A stretch of DNA of 64,000 nt from Takakia lepidozioides. Lineage: Eukaryota; Streptophyta; Takakiopsida; Takakiales; Takakiaceae. The translations under genes and the position numbers were made by a program. This document shows, piece after piece, positions 63,158 to 64,000 of this stretch (within the stretch, counting starts at the first letter, position 1; the number at the start of each line of letters is the position of its first letter). Location of the stretch: contig CM060736.1 in assembly GCA_030704615.1 (NCBI GenBank), forward strand, positions 85,012 to 149,011. The letters are read 5' to 3'. The notes under the pieces were generated by a model that worked only from the letters and a program-made list of their open reading frames with translations, was not told the origin of the DNA and did no database searches.

Positions 63158-64000
63158 TTTTTCCACACTTAATTAAAATCAGATAGAATTAACCAAAGTG
63201 TTTGATTAATAGAAAATTCCTCTCTTATTGATGGTTGCTGCAACGAGGTCGAATTCGTGTTTTATTCTACATAATGTGGTAATTTATCGTTCAGAAATCG
63301 AAAATTATGAATATTATTTCATCTTTCCTTTATTCAAAGAAATTTCGAATTATTGGGGATACACATCAACAGTTGGTATTTCTGAACGAGAGGCTCAAAA
63401 AGCACTAACACATACATATAAAGTTGCTGAATGGTCTTATCTTTTTCATATATACTCTAAAAAAAAAATATATATATAATTGTAATAATAATTCTTGAGG
63501 AGAAATAGAAAAAGAATCAGTAATCTATTACCGATCAATAAAAATTTTATATTTATATTTCGAGGAACATATTACCAATCAATTTGATTTATTAGAAAGG
63601 AATTGTTTCTGTTCGTGCGAATAAAACGTTTATCGAGAAAGAAATCGACATATATATAAGTATAAAAAAAAAAAAAAAAGTTTTCAAAAATCTAAAATTT
63701 CTTTCCAAAATTTCTTCTTCAAAAAAAAAAAAAAAAAAAAAAAATAATTTTTAAATCAAGGTATTTTTTTTTTTCTTCTTTTCTTCTTCAATTCTACCCA
63801 AAAATTACCAAAAAAAATTTTTTTGCACTTTCCCTTTTATTTTTTTGCAACCCAGGGAAAAAGGAAAAGAAAAAAATTTTTGTATATCTGTAAAAAAAGG
63901 GCCCAAATTGTTTATTGTAAACATCTATGGAAAATTAAAATTCCCCCAAAAAAACCCCTTAAAAGGGCCCTTTTCAAAAAAAAAAGGGGGGGGGGGGTTT
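63158..64000. other. region after petA, running into low-quality sequence
   Basis: psbJ-psbL-psbF-psbE are expected on the minus strand beyond petA, but none is visible here. An 83-codon open frame at 63228-63479 (REAQKALTHTYKVAEWSYLF near its end) has a protein-like composition but no family I know. From about 63660 the sequence is dominated by long A, T, C and G runs and does not look like normal plastid DNA. Confidence 0.5.

Overview
This window is a large part of the large single-copy region of a land-plant chloroplast genome. Gene order is the bryophyte one: rps2-atpI-atpH-atpF-atpA, psaM/ycf12/psbI/psbK, chlB, rps16, trnK/matK, psbA, ycf2, trnD-trnY-trnE, cysA, psbD-psbC, psbZ, rps14-psaB-psaA, ycf3, rps4, ndhJ-K-C, atpE-atpB, rbcL, accD-psaI-ycf4-cemA-petA. 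Most protein genes carry many C-for-T differences at conserved positions (Ser for Leu/Phe, Pro for Leu/Ser, His for Tyr, Arg for Cys/Trp). No reading frame has the internal stop codons that hornworts carry, so the genome appears to rely on massive one-directional C-to-U RNA editing.

Three things together point to the moss Takakia (probably T. lepidozioides): rps16 and cysA are both present and intact, editing is intense, and the trnL exon 1 reads CAA where UAA is expected. From memory of published work, Takakia keeps rps16 and cysA, unlike other mosses, has over a thousand plastid editing sites, and edits the anticodon of this tRNA. The assignment is inference from gene content, not from a search.

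Layout: 1-7.6 kb ATP synthase operon and small photosystem genes; 7.8-17.3 kb tRNAs, psbI, psbK, chlB, rps16, trnK/matK, psbA, trnH; 17.8-25.0 kb ycf2, read in three frames; 25-27.3 kb gene-poor spacer; 27.3-32.3 kb trnD/Y/E, cysA, trnT; 32.3-45.2 kb psbD/C, psbZ, rps14, psaB/A, ycf3, rps4 and tRNAs; 45.6-53.3 kb trnT, trnL, trnF, ndhJ/K/C, a 3.4 kb gene-poor spacer, trnV, trnM; 53.4-63.2 kb atpE/B, rbcL, trnR-CCG, accD, psaI, ycf4, cemA, petA. The last ~350 bases look like a poor-quality contig end.

The genes cover the ATP synthase, both photosystems, cytochrome f, NDH, Rubisco, fatty-acid synthesis (accD), dark chlorophyll synthesis (chlB), sulfate import (cysA) and translation. Eight genes need ACG-to-AUG editing to start (atpH, psbI, psbA, psbD, psbZ, psaB, rps4, ycf4). 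psbZ also needs CGA-to-UGA editing to stop. Several cofactor-binding cysteines (cytochrome f heme, PSI FX, NdhK Fe-S, AccD zinc finger) are encoded as arginine and must be made by editing.
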